Part shown: one piece after another, positions 38,081 through 38,116 of the stretch
Numbering within the stretch: position 1 is the first letter of the stretch
Layout of the letters: every line of letters starts with the position of its first letter
DNA from: Clostridia bacterium
Lineage (GTDB): Bacteria > Bacillota > Clostridia > UBA1381 > UBA9506
Direction of reading: 5' to 3'
Assembly: GCA_017546245.1 (NCBI GenBank)
Contig: JAFYXI010000006.1
Location: 1 to 38,116 of the forward strand
DNA length: 38,116 nucleotides
Made by a program: the position numbers and the translations under genes
The notes under the pieces: model-generated
The model's input: the letters and a program-made list of their open reading frames with translations, nothing else
Database searches by the model: none
Told to the model about the DNA's origin: nothing

Positions 38081-38116
38081 GATTATAGGTTTTTGGGCAA
38101 TGCTTTAAAACCTAAA

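Overview
The window looks like a chromosomal segment of a low-GC, probably gut-dwelling member of the Clostridia (Oscillospirales-like). The basis is low GC, strong AAGGAGG ribosome binding sites, near-consensus sigma-A promoters with 17-bp spacers, Firmicutes-type parS and LexA boxes, and families typical of that group (YitT, DUF4446, GTP-type PEPCK, IorAB-PaaK-ACT). No species can be named from sequence alone.

Layout. 1-1230 (minus): rpmG-secE-nusG-rplK, with an rRNA-mimic L1 binding site in the rplK leader. 1410-2100: a tRNA-Glu(TTC) whose 3' end is duplicated 301 bp downstream around a hairpin-rich insert, then an array of mini-hairpins. 2239-8432 (plus): a YitT-type membrane protein, ilvBN (branched-chain amino acids), rsmA, pckG and a small lipoprotein. 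8500-9382: three tandem structured RNAs, each with its own promoter and terminator, then a 59-residue ORF. 9536-15853: mntP, iorA-iorB-paaK-ACT (2-oxoacid/aryl-CoA metabolism) and a PLP enzyme. 16355-24009: dnaN-rnmV, an unknown very AT-rich gene, greA, parA-parB with three perfect parS sites, a DUF4446 gene, serS and a GNAT gene. 24191-38019 (minus): a hexapeptide acyltransferase, a 5-kb accessory island at the 3' end of rlmD, rlmD, mtaD, recA with LexA boxes, cinA, a small membrane protein, a LarC N-terminal-domain protein, a 5-formyl-THF cyclo-ligase and ymdB.

Two segments stand out. The first is the tandem RNA array at 8.5-9.2 kb. Its three units share promoter, loop and terminator sequence, but their nested 12-16 bp stems differ completely in sequence while staying perfectly complementary. 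Each also carries mutually exclusive downstream helices, which suggests an undescribed cis-attenuator or trans-acting RNA family linked to a small conserved-looking protein. The second is the island between two GCACTCCACATG copies (24778-24789 and 29787-29798), one of them inside the rlmD 3' end. It holds a PD-(D/E)XK-like protein, a two-TM protein, a beta-CASP metallo-hydrolase, an acidic unknown protein, an RHH protein, a RhuM protein and a broken zinc-ribbon gene. It is a candidate integrated defence or stress cassette that lies directly behind rlmD and may use its transcript.

Three copies of a 153-155 bp MITE-like repeat (14.4, 24.0 and 31.2 kb) punctuate the window; two of them bracket the island.
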